A stretch of 43,244 bases of DNA, taken from the NCBI GenBank assembly GCA_025057645.1, contig JANXBJ010000019.1:1-43244 (forward strand). Direction: 5' to 3'. Below the pieces are notes generated by a model. It was not told the DNA's origin and did no database searches. It saw nothing but the letters and a program-made list of their open reading frames with translations. Numbering within the stretch: position 1 is the stretch's first letter; each line of letters opens with the position of its first letter. Below, piece by piece: positions 42,912-43,244 of this stretch. Position numbers and translations under genes: made by a program. The stretch comes from Anaerolineales bacterium. GTDB taxonomy: Bacteria > Chloroflexota > Anaerolineae > Anaerolineales > UBA4823.

Positions 42912-43244
42912 ATGGGCACGATGATTGAGGACTCTGAATTCCACCGATGGATTGAAGCACTCCACCGTCACCCGGAGTGGCGGGAAGAATTGCGCCGCTT
43001 GGTCCTAACCACAGAAGTGCTGGAGCTGCCCGCACTCCTCCGCGAGACGGCAGCGATTGTGCGCGACTTAGCCGAAGCGCAAAAGCGCAACGAGGCACGC
43101 ATCGAGGAACTGGCCGAGTTGCACAAGCGCAACGAGGCACGCATCGAGGAACTGGCCGAGTTGCACAAGCGCAGTGAAGCGCGCATCGACCGTTTAGAAG
43201 CGGCCATTGCGGAGCTCGCCGAAGCGCAACGCCGTACTGAGGAG
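42912..43244 (+). CDS. Coiled-coil protein with 14-residue repeats (partial, runs off the window)
   Basis: The first 111 codons are present with no stop. The start MGTMIEDSEFHRWIEALHRH is followed by a helical segment (ALLRETAAIVRDLAEAQKRN) and 14-residue coiled-coil repeats of the type NEARIEELAELHKR. Proteins with this N-terminus often carry a C-terminal DUF3782/PD-(D/E)xK-like nuclease domain, but the C-terminus is beyond the window, so this is only a guess. Confidence 0.7.
   Translation, partial: MGTMIEDSEFHRWIEALHRHPEWREELRRLVLTTEVLELPALLRETAAIVRDLAEAQKRNEARIEELAELHKRNEARIEELAELHKRSEARIDRLEAAIAELAEAQRRTEE
43083..43166 (+). repeat. 42-base tandem repeat inside coiled-coil gene
   Basis: Two identical 42-base copies (43083-43124 and 43125-43166), then a diverged third from 43167. 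Each encodes 14 residues (two heptads), so copy-number change keeps the frame. Identity at the DNA level points to recent duplication. Confidence 0.9.

Overview
The window looks like a piece of a Chloroflexota chromosome, most likely an Anaerolineae-type lineage. This is an inference. It rests on a mevalonate kinase in a bacterium, an archease, UMF1-type and GT39-type membrane proteins, a large secreted propeller/beta-helix protein ending in a FLPLIL-R tail, a BTAD/ATPase/TPR regulator, and hairpin repeats with a G-rich tail. The sequence is moderately GC-rich and densely coded, with many 1-30 base overlaps between genes.

Layout. Bases 1-299 hold two copies of a hairpin repeat. Bases 300-6734 are one sugar-uptake and catabolism operon: Tat lipoprotein binding protein, two permeases, a double ASRT-type domain protein, a SIS phosphosugar protein, a ROK kinase and an FMN oxidoreductase. 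No transporter ATPase is present. Bases 6767-7319 (minus) are the wreck of a TdeIII-like restriction endonuclease. Bases 7515-9793 form a membrane-proteolysis cluster: rhomboid protease, SDH-type Clp-fold protease and a membrane-anchored coiled coil. On the minus strand from 13840 to 9764 lie a GAF protein, a DPPR-synthase-like UbiA protein, mevalonate kinase and photolyase. Then come rplI (minus), archease (plus) and a Gfo/Idh/MocA oxidoreductase (minus). A tightly overlapping minus-strand operon (21103 to 16652) encodes a UMF1 transporter with an inserted extracellular domain, MenG/UbiE, UbiX, a PPOX protein and a methyltransferase.

From 21475 the window carries yacL-like and rlmB genes, two divergent GT-C membrane glycosyltransferases, the secreted seven-repeat propeller/beta-helix protein and a 1104-residue BTAD regulator. 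The regulator has a strong predicted promoter with an inverted repeat at the start site, and its P-loop lacks the usual lysine. A spacer of about 860 bases contains a foldable element and a palindrome in front of a GntR/UTRA regulator, which is followed by a sphingosine-1-phosphate-lyase-like enzyme. Next is the infC-rpmI-rplT operon. It has a near-consensus promoter, an AUC start for IF-3, a foldable rpmI-rplT spacer and a 14-bp terminator stem. The window ends with a DUF1232-like protein, two coupled lipoprotein enzymes (PQQ-type sugar dehydrogenase and metallophosphoesterase), a methyltransferase, tRNA-Pro(UGG), a DUF6941-like protein and the start of a coiled-coil protein built on 42-base repeats.

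Points most worth a second look: the ASRT-domain protein in a sugar operon; the UMF1 transporter with a helix-flanked extracellular insert; the GntR/S1P-lyase pair; the AUC start of infC; the regulator P-loop; and the 34116-34185 RNA-like fold. No CRISPR array, complete insertion sequence or prophage was seen.
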